From contig NZ_CP095071.1 of assembly GCF_022919575.1 (NCBI RefSeq), forward strand, positions 1,674,001 to 1,738,000: DNA of 64,000 nucleotides. The letters are read 5' to 3'. A model generated the notes under the pieces. That model saw only the letters and a program-made list of their open reading frames with translations, did no database searches and had not been told where the DNA came from. Origin of the DNA: Gracilibacillus salinarum. Lineage in GTDB: Bacteria > Bacillota > Bacilli > Bacillales > Amphibacillaceae. The position numbers were made by a program, and so were the translations under genes. This document shows, piece by piece, positions 8,552-17,825 of this stretch (positions are counted from its first letter, which is position 1; each line of letters opens with the position of its first letter).

Positions 8552-9427
8552 TTAGCTCTCCCCCGATCTTTGATTCCGAAGCTGAATGATAGAAAGTATG
8601 AGTAAAATGAAGAATAACGCATACGACATCGTTGCCGCATATCCTAAGTTATTCTGGGTAAATCCGACTTCATAAATATACTGGATCAGCGGCCTGGTAG
8701 CACCACCTGGTCCCCCGCCGGTAATTAATAGAATTTGTGCGAAAACTTTATAGGAACCGAGTATTTGCAATAACAATACAACTCTTCCAATTGGCATAAG
8801 CTGAGGTAACGTAATATAGCGGAATTGTTCCCAGCGAGTCGCTCCATCAATTTCACTAGCTTCATATAATGATTCAGGAATATCCTGCAGACCAGCAAGA
8901 AACAGCACCATATTAAAACCGACTGTCCACCATAGCGTAACCACGACAATACTAACCCACGCTAATGTCTTGTCTGCCATCCAGAAAGGTTCTGCTTCTA
9001 TTCCTATCGTGTGAAGAATCGTATTAATCAAGCCGCTGTATGGCTGCAGCATGAAAATAGCTAAAAAAGAAATAACCGCTACAGATAATATGCTTGGCAG
9101 AAAGAATGAACCTCGAAAAAAGGTTTGTAATTTGGTATTCATATTAGCTAATAAAGCTAGACCTAACGCCAGTAATACCATTGTCGGTGTAGTTAAGATG
9201 ACGAACAGCGTTGTATTCCAAAGCGTCCGCCAAAAGTGGGGATCAACGAACATGTCCTTATAATTAGCGAATCCAACAAAATCCAGCTTTCGAACTAACG
9301 TCCAATCATACAAGCTCATTTCCAATCCTTTAAATATTGGCAAAATCGTGAAAATGACATAAGCAACAAAGAATGGTAACAGAAAAGGAATCGCTTTAAA
9401 ATCATGCGCCCATAACTTCTTATTCAT
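8552..9427 (-). CDS. Carbohydrate ABC transporter permease, MalF/UgpA type (CUT1)
   Basis: A 291-residue membrane protein with six predicted helices. It starts with the FLLPFFVAYVIFTILPI type of first segment and carries the EAA loop EASEIDGATRWEQF and the GGGPGGATRPLIQYIY motif usual before the last helices of CUT1 permeases. It partners the MalG-type protein at 7652-8551. AGGAG lies upstream of the ATG. Confidence 0.92.
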   Translation of the reverse strand: MNKKLWAHDFKAIPFLLPFFVAYVIFTILPIFKGLEMSLYDWTLVRKLDFVGFANYKDMFVDPHFWRTLWNTTLFVILTTPTMVLLALGLALLANMNTKLQTFFRGSFFLPSILSVAVISFLAIFMLQPYSGLINTILHTIGIEAEPFWMADKTLAWVSIVVVTLWWTVGFNMVLFLAGLQDIPESLYEASEIDGATRWEQFRYITLPQLMPIGRVVLLLQILGSYKVFAQILLITGGGPGGATRPLIQYIYEVGFTQNNLGYAATMSYALFFILLILSIIQLRNQRSGES

Positions 9428-9527
9428 TTAAAAAGCTCCTTTCTTAGAAAAATGCAGCTTTCGCCTCATCTGTTTCTAATTATTGGTCCACCATGCTCTC
9501 TTCATTTGCAAAAAAAGATGAGCAGAT

Positions 9528-9566
9528 GTTCCGGAGAGGAGTAATCCGTTACTCTCTCTCCGAAAC
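9528..9566 (-). terminator. Intercistronic hairpin after binding-protein gene
   Basis: CGGAGAGGAGTAA pairs with TTACTCTCTCTCCG with one bulge, between the binding-protein gene and the first permease. Such hairpins usually stabilise the upstream message or cause partial termination, giving excess binding protein. Equivalent hairpins occur at 19227, 32301 and 46576. Confidence 0.65.
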
Positions 9567-9582
9567 ACCTTTTTAGTGAAAG

Positions 9583-10887
9583 TTATTCTCCAATTAAATC
9601 CTTCACTTCAGTCTCCATCGCTGCAAAGGCCTCTTCTGGCGTTGCTTCTCCAGACCAGATAGTGTCTAAATGCCGAATCACAATCTCTTCTAATCCACGT
9701 GCATAAATATTTCGGTCGACAAAATTTACATAGCTCGCAACTTCTGCATATTCACTACGATATGGCAGTTCTTGAAACTCTTCTGATTCTACAACGGTAG
9801 TTTTCGAAGGGATATGCCCTGCCTGCGCCCACATTGCACCATGGTCAGCAGCGAAATTCATAAATTCCACAGCACCTTTTTGAGCCGCTTCATCTGCTTT
9901 TTGATAGTAAGGAAGAACGAAGGTATGAGAACTTCCCCAGGCAGCATCTTCTCCAAAGATCGTCGGAATTGGCATTGGTGTGAATTCAAGTCCATCCGTA
10001 GACTCCCACGTTCCAGTCGCCCAAACACCCGTATTCATCGTTGCCGCATTCTCCGATTGAAACTCTGAATAGAAATCACTGATATTCAATGGAATGATTT
10101 CATTATCGTGATATAAGCTATTGACAAAAAAAGCTGCCTTAACCGCATTATCCACATCCAGATCATACTTAGGATTTTCCAGACTATCTTCCGTCAGAAT
10201 CCCTCTTCCACCCATCTGACTGTAAAAAGTCCACCACGTCCAATATGGATCTGAACCTGAAGAGGAAAAAGCGAACGGTATTTTATCCTCTGGTAAGGTA
10301 TCTCTCAATGTTTGATAGAATTCTACATATCCTTCTGGTGTCTTTTCCATTTTTAGCGTACCATCTTCATTTAGCAAGCCTGCTTCCGCAACCAGCTTAT
10401 TGTTGATGTACATAATTTGCGCATGTGTATCCATTGGCACAGCATAGTGTTTGTCTTCATAAATCGTCGCGTCTAAAATATTTTGATTAAATTCATCCCA
10501 TTTGACGCCAACTTCTTCACCAATCGAGTCCAGATCTTGCACTAAACCTTGGCTAACTAACTCTGGCAACACATGGGTATGCGCTATTGCAAGGTCAGGA
10601 CCTTTTCCAGCCCCAATACTAGTTAGTAATTTTGTATAATACTCCGCATTTTCTTGCATGATATTGTTCACAAAGTATTCCGATTGACTCTCATTAAATG
10701 CATCCACAATATTTTGCATATATTCCGCGTCGCCACCAGCAAAAAGATTCCACATCACCACTTCTGTAGCACCTTCTGGAATGTCGACATCTGACTCTCC
10801 ACCACTGCTTTCTGACCCACCTGAACAAGCCATTAATACAAGAGATAATAAAACCAATCCTATGAATCCACTAAGCCATTTCTTCAC
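9583..10887 (-). CDS. Extracellular sugar-binding lipoprotein (CUT1 ABC importer)
   Basis: A 434-residue solute-binding protein of the MalE-like SBP_bac_1 family. The N-terminus MKKWLSGFIGLVLLSLVLMA ends in a lipobox (LMAC) whose cysteine would be lipid-modified, followed by a Ser/Gly-rich linker. TLRD...WTWWTFYSQMGG and later YYQKADEAAQKGAVEFMNF fit the sugar-binding fold. It begins with GTG preceded by GGGAGG. It is the first gene of the importer-GH2-acyltransferase operon, with a good sigma-A promoter and a cre-like site upstream. The bound oligosaccharide is unknown. Confidence 0.92.
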   Translation of the reverse strand: MKKWLSGFIGLVLLSLVLMACSGGSESSGGESDVDIPEGATEVVMWNLFAGGDAEYMQNIVDAFNESQSEYFVNNIMQENAEYYTKLLTSIGAGKGPDLAIAHTHVLPELVSQGLVQDLDSIGEEVGVKWDEFNQNILDATIYEDKHYAVPMDTHAQIMYINNKLVAEAGLLNEDGTLKMEKTPEGYVEFYQTLRDTLPEDKIPFAFSSSGSDPYWTWWTFYSQMGGRGILTEDSLENPKYDLDVDNAVKAAFFVNSLYHDNEIIPLNISDFYSEFQSENAATMNTGVWATGTWESTDGLEFTPMPIPTIFGEDAAWGSSHTFVLPYYQKADEAAQKGAVEFMNFAADHGAMWAQAGHIPSKTTVVESEEFQELPYRSEYAEVASYVNFVDRNIYARGLEEIVIRHLDTIWSGEATPEEAFAAMETEVKDLIGE

Positions 10888-10957
10888 TATTGATTCCTCC
10901 CTTTTGTTTTTATTACAAAAAACATGTATTAATCTTTGTTTATTGTAATTATATTAA

Positions 10958-10973
10958 AAGAATACGCTTACAT
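10958..10973 (-). promoter_or_regulatory. Candidate cre site in the GH2-operon promoter
   Basis: On the minus strand ATGTAAGCGTATTCTT matches WTGNAANCGNWWNCAW at 15 of 16 positions. It overlaps the -10 hexamer and the spacer, so bound CcpA (or a LacI-type protein) would block RNA polymerase. The mannosidase operon has a close relative at 17775. Confidence 0.45.
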
Positions 10974-10987
10974 AATTCTTTTGTCAA
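10959..10987 (-). promoter_or_regulatory. Sigma-A promoter of the GH2 operon
   Basis: TTGACA, a 17-base spacer and TATTCT on the minus strand, about 70 bases upstream of the binding-protein start. Confidence 0.6.
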
Positions 10988-11048
10988 GCTGATTTTGTGT
11001 TATTTCTATTTTGTTACAATTTTCCTGTTTATTAATGTTTTTTTGACA

Positions 11049-11093
11049 TAAAAAAGAAGTGAATCGCTTCTCTAAAGCAACTCACTCCTTTTA
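11049..11093 (-). terminator. Terminator of the ArsR-type regulator gene
   Basis: AAAAGGAGTGAGTTGCTT pairs with AAGCGATTCACTTCTTTTT around a TAGAG loop and is followed by T-rich sequence on the minus strand. Confidence 0.75.
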
Positions 11094-11119
11094 TAACAAC
11101 AGTTTAATTATACATAAAA

Positions 11120-12052
11120 TTAAGAGAAATCAATTTTCAATTTAATATCCTGCGGGTGATCACCGAATTCTTTACCAAAGATATTGATGCCACCTTTGTG
11201 AATAGCATCATCTTTAATTCCAATTTTTAATGATAAGTAATTTGCACTCATTATGCCAAGATCGTCTACCGTAACATCTGAAAGATAAAAGTCATCTATT
11301 GTTGCTTTTTCTTCTGTCAGCTTCCACGTTTTTAGTGTGCCGTATTGGGTTCCCGTCAATTCTGCCCAATACGATGGGTTTAATTTCCCGGGACGATCAC
11401 CAAAATCACCAGGACTAGTCCAGGTGCCTATATCCACATTATTCAGCCACACCGTAATATCAGACGGCCAGTTGTGATCGTGGTTAGGTGCTTCCGAACA
11501 TATTTCAAGCGAGAATTGCACCTTTTCTATTTTTGCATGTTTAGGTAAAACTAAAGGAAATCTATATTCAAAATAACCTTTCCTGGTCCAAATTAATTGA
11601 GCTTGCGAATGTTCAGGTCGGTAAAAATGTACCGGTTCGTCTTCAGGTATTAAAAAACCATCATGATTTACCATTCCACACGTTGGTGCTACTTCAAAAT
11701 CAACATATTGACCAATGGGCATTTCAAACTCAAATGACTTATAGTCCTCCGTAAACTCTTTCTGTTCATTCAATGAAATGTGAATGTCATCGTAGTGGCG
11801 GGTACAGACCTTCATCGCGCCTCTGCTAGCAGGTCTTAACTCGGTCTGGATTAACCCAGACTCTTCCAATACTTTCACATGAGAAGCAGCCGTAGATACA
11901 GGTATAGCCAGATTATCGGCAATTTGATGAATGTTTCGGTTACCTTTATTTAATAAGCTAATAATCTTCAGTCGAACTTCTGATGACAATGCATGCGCCA
12001 CTTTACGCAATCCATGCTCGTCAGACAAAGATAATTCCAACATTGTGAACAT
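11120..12052 (-). CDS. ArsR-type HTH regulator with a large C-terminal sensor-like domain
   Basis: A 310-residue protein. Residues 10-85 are a winged HTH of the ArsR/SmtB type (ALSSEVRLKIISLLNKGNRN, then IADNLAIPVSTAASHVKVLEESGLI). About 220 further residues are far more than the roughly 100-residue metal sensors of the family. They are rich in beta-strand-like and aromatic sequence (for example ITVWLNNVDIGTWTSPGDFG and LNPSYWAELTGTQYG), which suggests a beta-sandwich, perhaps sugar-binding (inference). No metal-binding cysteine pair is evident in the HTH. It lies directly upstream of the GH2 operon on the same strand, separated by its own terminator, so it probably controls that operon. Confidence 0.75.
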   Translation of the reverse strand: MFTMLELSLSDEHGLRKVAHALSSEVRLKIISLLNKGNRNIHQIADNLAIPVSTAASHVKVLEESGLIQTELRPASRGAMKVCTRHYDDIHISLNEQKEFTEDYKSFEFEMPIGQYVDFEVAPTCGMVNHDGFLIPEDEPVHFYRPEHSQAQLIWTRKGYFEYRFPLVLPKHAKIEKVQFSLEICSEAPNHDHNWPSDITVWLNNVDIGTWTSPGDFGDRPGKLNPSYWAELTGTQYGTLKTWKLTEEKATIDDFYLSDVTVDDLGIMSANYLSLKIGIKDDAIHKGGINIFGKEFGDHPQDIKLKIDFS

Positions 12053-12066
12053 CCCCTATTTTATTA

Positions 12067-12090
12067 ATTTAATCAATATATTTATTAAAT
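12067..12090. promoter_or_regulatory. Inverted repeat upstream of the ArsR-type gene, possible operator
   Basis: ATTTAAT and ATTAAAT are perfect inverted arms separated by ten bases, shortly upstream of the regulator start. AT-rich inverted repeats of this sort are usual ArsR-family operators, so autoregulation is possible. Confidence 0.35.
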
Positions 12091-12167
12091 AACCTTATAT
12101 GTACATATTATCTGTAATTATACAAAAAATCAAATTATTTTTTCGGATTCTCGCTTGTTTTTTTGTA

Positions 12168-12208
12168 ATAAAGAGAGACTTCAATCAGTGGGGGGTTAGC
12201 ATTGTGCT
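12168..12208 (-). mobile_element. IS200/IS605-like non-autonomous element, copy F (decayed)
   Basis: The ATAAAG-AGAGACTT end and CAATCAGTGGGGGGTTAGCA are recognisable, but the small hairpin and closing GTGATAAA have decayed. Same orientation as the other five copies. The rest of the gap 12053-12608 holds array T1b and a terminator. Confidence 0.4.
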
Positions 12209-12302
12209 CGATTTGATATATTATATGTGCTGAGACAACTTCTATCAGGCACTTTCATTCAGAGGAGTCTATGTGGCGACCCGCACTATGGTACATATTC
12301 AT

Positions 12303-12456
12303 TAAGGAGACAAAACTAGCCGGGAAACACCATCATTTGGCTTCTTTCTTCCTAAACGATACAAATCTATGGTCACTCCTTCTCACTTTTGGCTCCTTTC
12401 TCGATAAACGATACATATCTCTGCCTATGGGCGCCCGTGTGAACTTGGCTGTTCCT
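12303..12456. repeat. 52-bp tandem repeat array T1b (about three units)
   Basis: TAAACGATACAAATCT at 12353 and TAAACGATACATATCT at 12405 are 52 bases apart, with a more diverged unit beginning near 12303 (TAAGGAGACAAAAC). CACTTTTGGCTCCTTTC is shared with array T1a at 3276-3535. Confidence 0.7.
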
Positions 12457-12505
12457 GTTAGCAAACGGGGCGAAAACTTAAAATACTGTACATTCTTACC
12501 TCATA

Positions 12506-12545
12506 AGAAAAAGCAGAATGGTAACTTGTCCATCTGCTTTTTCTT
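12506..12545 (-). terminator. Terminator of the large secreted protein gene
   Basis: GAAAAAGCAGA and TCTGCTTTTTC form the stem (with ATGG/CCA extension) downstream of the 12609-17390 gene on the minus strand, ending in T-rich sequence. Confidence 0.7.
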
Positions 12546-12608
12546 CATTTATCTTTATACCCCTAATGAAGCTGCTCTGATTCTTAGAAAGTGGAGTCAG
12601 ACGTATTT

Positions 12609-15600
12609 TTATTTTGCTTCCAATACAGTCAGCCCCAACAATCCAGTTAAAACTTCATTACTAAGTGTCTCCATCTCTATGCTCTCCACTTCCATTGATG
12701 CTCCTAGGTCAACACTTAAAATATTGCCATGAGCACCATCACCAAGATCTTGGATAAACCCGCTTTGTGCATAGGAACTGGAAGTATTCTCATTTAACCA
12801 GTCATCCATATTTTCAGGGTTTACTAGAGGAACGGTTCTTTCTTCTCCATTACTCAAGTTTATTGTAATCGTTGCATTCTCTATCCTGCTTTGCATGTGG
12901 TTGGTTGCGACAGTTAAAAAGAAATACAATTTATTACCTGTCACATTTACCGGGATCTCAACCTGGTCAGGGAAATTATCATATCGTGATGTAAATACCG
13001 AATTTTGCTCTTTTGCAGAAATCGCAAATGGAATCCCCATATCTGATTCAAAGTCATCATTCAGACCTTCAAGCCTCGTCAATTCTGGTTTCACTTTATC
13101 CTGTCCATCCCGGTATTGCCACCAGTTCAGTCCGTACTCGGTTATAGTGCTAGGTATATTATCCCAGTAAAATAAATCAGGCTGAGGTGTATACGTATTT
13201 TGATGTAGATCGGCTAAATCCTGATTGACATAAGGACTCAAATCAATCTTGTGGGTGTTGTACGAGTTCTCATATGCACCGGAAAATTGTTGGTCTAATT
13301 CCCAGCTGGTAATCGTTGTATCAAGCTTGTTACCATCTTTACCTTTTACATCTAGCGTTAACAGATTCTCACCTGGTGTCAGCATTGAAAGATCTTTTAT
13401 TTCAAACTTTATAGGAGCCGATTTATTGTTCGCTTTGACATGGGTATGCAAATCATAGCGAGTTCCGGCAATAGAAGCTGTTCCTTTTATATTCCTGTTT
13501 TTACCGCCGTTATTCTCGATAGCAAACTGTGCATACGCTTTACCATCTTTTAGCACTAAATCTTTATCTACGATTTCGATTGACTGCTTTAAAGTGACGT
13601 CAACTGGCAGCCACATTTCACTATCACCAGATTCAACTAAAACAAAGAAGGTATGTGCTCCTTGTTTATCTTTCAGCTGAACAGATGCCTTCGATTTCTT
13701 AATCTCCGTTTTATCCATATCCAACATTCCTTGAGGATCATGCAGACGAACGATGTCACCATTCGTAACGGAGAATGCATATGATTCGTTGACAGCACCT
13801 GAAGAAGCTGCCATTATTTCTGGCATATTCTTTGATTTTCCTTTGTGATAAACTACTTGAATTGTTGCCTGATCGCTTTTAGGCGTATTTATTTCGAGCC
13901 ATGTGTGACCTATTCCTGGTTTTAAACGGTAATCTGCTTTTTTGCCGTTTACCTTAACAGATTTGATTTTCGTACTTCTCGCAACCAGCTTTAACTGATA
14001 TTCCAAATCTTTCTCGCTGGTAATTGTAACTGTTTCCTGATGAGGTGACATGCTATAGTCATATGCCAGATAATCTGTTTCAATCGATGCCTGTTTCCAA
14101 TCACGAGGAAAAGATGGCTGAATGGTCGCCTGTTGGTTAGGAGCATCCATTTTAATACCAAACAATCCTTCTACAGCAGTCCTTACATACATCGAAGTGA
14201 CATCTGTGAAATCGACATGACCTGATTGTGAACCATCTTCACTTTGAATATAGGAAAGAACTCCTGGTCCAGGTCCTGTGAATAAATTAGCATCAATGCC
14301 TGCTTGTAATTGGCTTGCCTGTTCCACCTGACCAAGACGATAGTAAGTAAGCATCAGATTGGCAGATTCCGCTGTATACATCCCTCTGCTTGAATACACA
14401 TTTGGTAACCAATTGGATGTCCATGGTACTCGCCCGTCACGTGGCAGACTGTCTGTTACATTTTCCAACTCTGTTTCCGTAAAACGAAGCATTTGGTAGC
14501 TTTGAAAAGCATCTGTGAATCCTAAATCGATCGGTGTGTAAATACTGGATAAATCAGGAGATTGATGGACTCGTTGCATCCCATACACATCCTTGTACTC
14601 TCCAAAAACCCCTTTATCAGCTACCCACAATTTGTTCTTCATTGCTTGCTCAATTTTTTCTGCACGTTGTTCAAAAGTGGTCGAATCTCTGTCTAAACGC
14701 TTGGCGATTTCCGCCATTTCCTTATTGGCACGCCACGTATATACACTGGCAATTGTTGCACCACCACCATTATTCCATTTATTATCTGTATTCCACGCGT
14801 TCAAATGACTCTCATACAATCCTTCATCGGCTGATTCCATATATTCATCCATCCAGTTTAAATGATTGGCTATAAAATCAAAGCCGCCACCAGCCATCAT
14901 CTCCAGATCTCCTGTCCATTCCCAATTGTATAGCATCATATCCACTAATACTTCGCCCATATTGTAATGAGAATCGCCATTAAGTTTCGATGGAATCCTG
15001 CCATTGGATGACTGTTTATCAAAATAGGCCTTTGCATGTTCTGCAGCACGATCCTCCCAGCCAGCTGCAGTTACACCATAAGTGGAACGCCATCCAGGCA
15101 ATGGCACAAACCAGTTAATCGGGCCATGATGAAAGGTCGGGTCGCTCCAAGAAGCATCTAATGCCAGACTTGCTGCTGGAAGAGCTGCATTCAAATATGG
15201 ATTTGGTGTATCGACTTTAACGGACTCGGACAAATCCTTATAATAATTTACACTCTTGGCAAACACTTTTGCTGGCTCAGACAGATATTCCGTCATTTCA
15301 GCCGAAGCTAAATCACCCGTTGTTAGATTAAAATAGACGTCATTCTCATAATTTCCCGCTGTCGTACCTGCTGCCATCGGTTGTGATGCCGCTTCCTTTG
15401 CAAGGAACGATTCCGGACCATCGCTAAACCCGCTGGCATCCACCCGTTTAAGCTGAAGGGGAATATTGGAAGTCCCGTAAAGTGATGGACCACCACCTTC
15501 TATAGCAAAGTGATTCTGCTCTATTCTCACATCGGTTCCAGCTGCATCGGAAGGGGTGAATTTCATCGATTCGTAATTCTGCGAACCATAACTTCCGTAA

Positions 15601-17390
15601 TCACGACCACCCGAAGCAATAACAAGATCATCTGTGTAGGCATCAGGTAAGGTGACTTTCACTAATAGCCCTTCAAAATCATCCGGACGAACGTAGGTTA
15701 ACAAGATCGTTCCCTCTACGGAAGGGTCGCGCAACTCATATTCCTGATGACCAGAAACATATCGGGAAGTGATCGATTCAAAGTCTCCAAACCACTTTCC
15801 ATTTTTTAAACCAAAAAAGACATGACCTAACTTTTCTTGATCACTATTCCCTCTGTTTCGGAAGATCAGACTGTCGGGTTTATCACCAACTAATGCAATA
15901 ATTCGCGGAGAGTTGTGCTGGCCGTACAACGGACGATTGTAGGATTCTCCACCGTTCTCGACAGCAAAACCACCTTCAACCGGCAAATATTTATACGTTT
16001 TTTTATTAATTGATATATTTTGTTGTGCGGAAACTTCTTTGTTTTCCTTTGAAGTTGCCTTTAGCGTAATCATCTGCTCTGAGGCAGAACTTGAAATGCC
16101 AAGCTCTCCATCCCGGCTGATCGTTACCCCTTTGCCTGAATCATTTACTATCTCCCAATTGGTTGAAGCATTTGACATTATACTCCCATATTGATCCATA
16201 ACATTTGTTTGATAGGAAAAAGTCTCCGTACCCTGTTCCGGTTTTGCTATTCCTTTTTGACCAATTATCGTTATCTCGGATGCTTGTGGACGATAAATGG
16301 TAATCTCTTTCTCTAAGAATACCTCTTGATTGGATTGTGCCATCGCTTTTAGCGTAATTGTCTGTGGGGACTCTGGCGAATGATCGGCCGTAAGAATCCC
16401 TTCATCCTTGATACCAAGCCAATCAGGCGCATCATCCGCTAATTCCCACACCACTTCTTCTTCAGGAAGTGGAAATTCATACTGATCCACTACATCTGCC
16501 ATAAATGGTTGTTCCACATCTTCATCTTTAGGTACACTTATCCTATCTGGTCCATCAATATTAATGGAATCCGGAACCAGCTTCGTGCTCGCGGAGGGGC
16601 CATCTGTCGACCAGTTACCTGAAGCGTCACCAGCTTCTACCCGTAACGTCACATCTGTTAAATCGTCATTAGGACGCTCTAAAGTATAAGAAGTTACACC
16701 ATGTATTGTTTGAGTCGCTTCTGCATCGATTTCCGCTAGCAACGCATCATTGCTATAAATCTTGTAATGACTAACCGCTACATTATCTTCCGGTGTCGTC
16801 CAATGCATATCCACGCTATTTGCCGTAATACCGGACAGACGCAGTTCGCTTTCTTCCGGCCAGACAGGAGCAATTGATTCGTCCGCAGAGAAAATCTCGA
16901 CACCGTTCACTCGGCCATCTTCACCGAACACAATATTTAATTGATCATCGGTAACCGCTGTCTGATAGATTGGTCTCGCATATTGATCTGTGACAGACTG
17001 CATTCGCTCCTGTTGCTCACCTTCGATCGTGACATCTGTTTTATTGGCAGCAATATGATCACCAGATATCACCTTGACAAAATAATCACCATTTGCAAGG
17101 TCGACTTTCATCGTATACTCTCCGCCATTGGTAAAATCTCTGCGTATATCATCGGGTGCACCCCTGTCTCTGCAATCCGTCTCTTTATCCAATCCATAGC
17201 CTTTTGACTGATTATAGATCGTCTTATTGGAAATCTGAAGATATCCTTCGGCAGTTGGACTCGATTCACAACCAAAGTCAAATTTCTGTGGAGTTGATAC
17301 ACTAGTCACTGCTATTATTTCTTTTTGACTAATCAAAATCATAAAGAGACTGACCAGGAAAACGATTGACTTTATAAGGTTATTGGACAT
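12609..17390 (-). CDS. Secreted multidomain six-hairpin glycosidase-like protein (DUF4450-type)
   Basis: A 1593-residue exported protein. I chose the ATG at 17390 because GAGGAGGTGACAAA precedes it and a signal peptide (MSNNLIKSIVFLVSLFMILI) follows; an upstream in-frame ATG would place a cre site inside the gene. A malectin-like carbohydrate-binding region (about 35-170), a fibronectin type III domain (about 175-270) and two bacterial Ig-like domains (to about 470) come first. A beta-rich region of DUF4450 type follows, then an (alpha/alpha)6 barrel (about 750-1120; PINWFVPLPGWRSTYG, NWEWTGDLEMM, NNGGGATIASVYTWRANKEM) like GH78/GH65-clan enzymes, and a beta C-terminus. No LPXTG or SLH anchor is seen. 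It probably attacks a polysaccharide outside the cell; linkage and substrate are unknown. Confidence 0.75.
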   Translation of the reverse strand: MSNNLIKSIVFLVSLFMILISQKEIIAVTSVSTPQKFDFGCESSPTAEGYLQISNKTIYNQSKGYGLDKETDCRDRGAPDDIRRDFTNGGEYTMKVDLANGDYFVKVISGDHIAANKTDVTIEGEQQERMQSVTDQYARPIYQTAVTDDQLNIVFGEDGRVNGVEIFSADESIAPVWPEESELRLSGITANSVDMHWTTPEDNVAVSHYKIYSNDALLAEIDAEATQTIHGVTSYTLERPNDDLTDVTLRVEAGDASGNWSTDGPSASTKLVPDSINIDGPDRISVPKDEDVEQPFMADVVDQYEFPLPEEEVVWELADDAPDWLGIKDEGILTADHSPESPQTITLKAMAQSNQEVFLEKEITIYRPQASEITIIGQKGIAKPEQGTETFSYQTNVMDQYGSIMSNASTNWEIVNDSGKGVTISRDGELGISSSASEQMITLKATSKENKEVSAQQNISINKKTYKYLPVEGGFAVENGGESYNRPLYGQHNSPRIIALVGDKPDSLIFRNRGNSDQEKLGHVFFGLKNGKWFGDFESITSRYVSGHQEYELRDPSVEGTILLTYVRPDDFEGLLVKVTLPDAYTDDLVIASGGRDYGSYGSQNYESMKFTPSDAAGTDVRIEQNHFAIEGGGPSLYGTSNIPLQLKRVDASGFSDGPESFLAKEAASQPMAAGTTAGNYENDVYFNLTTGDLASAEMTEYLSEPAKVFAKSVNYYKDLSESVKVDTPNPYLNAALPAASLALDASWSDPTFHHGPINWFVPLPGWRSTYGVTAAGWEDRAAEHAKAYFDKQSSNGRIPSKLNGDSHYNMGEVLVDMMLYNWEWTGDLEMMAGGGFDFIANHLNWMDEYMESADEGLYESHLNAWNTDNKWNNGGGATIASVYTWRANKEMAEIAKRLDRDSTTFEQRAEKIEQAMKNKLWVADKGVFGEYKDVYGMQRVHQSPDLSSIYTPIDLGFTDAFQSYQMLRFTETELENVTDSLPRDGRVPWTSNWLPNVYSSRGMYTAESANLMLTYYRLGQVEQASQLQAGIDANLFTGPGPGVLSYIQSEDGSQSGHVDFTDVTSMYVRTAVEGLFGIKMDAPNQQATIQPSFPRDWKQASIETDYLAYDYSMSPHQETVTITSEKDLEYQLKLVARSTKIKSVKVNGKKADYRLKPGIGHTWLEINTPKSDQATIQVVYHKGKSKNMPEIMAASSGAVNESYAFSVTNGDIVRLHDPQGMLDMDKTEIKKSKASVQLKDKQGAHTFFVLVESGDSEMWLPVDVTLKQSIEIVDKDLVLKDGKAYAQFAIENNGGKNRNIKGTASIAGTRYDLHTHVKANNKSAPIKFEIKDLSMLTPGENLLTLDVKGKDGNKLDTTITSWELDQQFSGAYENSYNTHKIDLSPYVNQDLADLHQNTYTPQPDLFYWDNIPSTITEYGLNWWQYRDGQDKVKPELTRLEGLNDDFESDMGIPFAISAKEQNSVFTSRYDNFPDQVEIPVNVTGNKLYFFLTVATNHMQSRIENATITINLSNGEERTVPLVNPENMDDWLNENTSSSYAQSGFIQDLGDGAHGNILSVDLGASMEVESIEMETLSNEVLTGLLGLTVLEAK

Positions 17391-17412
17391 TTTGTCACCT
17401 CCTCGAATAATA

Positions 17413-17428
17413 TTGAAATCGATTTCAA
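17413..17428. promoter_or_regulatory. cre site, perfect palindrome
   Basis: TTGAAATCGATTTCAA is a perfect 16-base palindrome and matches the cre consensus WTGNAANCGNWWNCAW at every position. It lies between any promoter of the large secreted protein gene and its ribosome binding site, a roadblock position for CcpA or another LacI-family protein. Confidence 0.7.
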
Positions 17429-17774
17429 ACATGGGGATAAAAAAAGAAACCCCTGTTATTTATTGGATTCCTTCATGATGTCATGATTCAGTTTACATAC
17501 ACATTTACCTAACATTCAATATTAGGTCTAAAGACTTATTATCATTCACCTCCGAGTTACTTAACGTAATATTTATAACTAAAAACGTATCATATAAAAT
17601 GGCGGTTGTCTATGAACGGTTTTGTCGATATTTGCTTAATAGAATGAGATATCAAGTCTCTTTCAGGTCATCTTGATCCTTCCCCACAAAATTAAACATA
17701 TTGTCATATCTTTTACTCTAAATAAATATACTCTTTATATCAATATCGCAAGGAGTGTGATATACACATATTCA

Positions 17775-17790
17775 TTGTAAGCGTTTGCTT
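17775..17790. promoter_or_regulatory. Candidate cre/LacI-type operator of the mannosidase operon
   Basis: TTGTAAGCGTTTGCTT matches the cre consensus at 15 of 16 positions and contains AAGC-GTTT-GCTT symmetry. It lies about 35 bases upstream of the binding-protein start, in the divergent 17391-17825 region that otherwise shows only AT-rich promoter-like sequence. Confidence 0.5.
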
Positions 17791-17825
17791 TCGTTTTTAT
17801 TAACCTATAAAGGGGAGTTAACAAA

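Noticed and set aside
12271..12732. Plus-strand open frame of 153 codons across array T1b
   Set aside because: It runs over a terminator, a tandem repeat and the antisense of the large secreted protein; no ribosome binding site and low-complexity composition. Not a gene.
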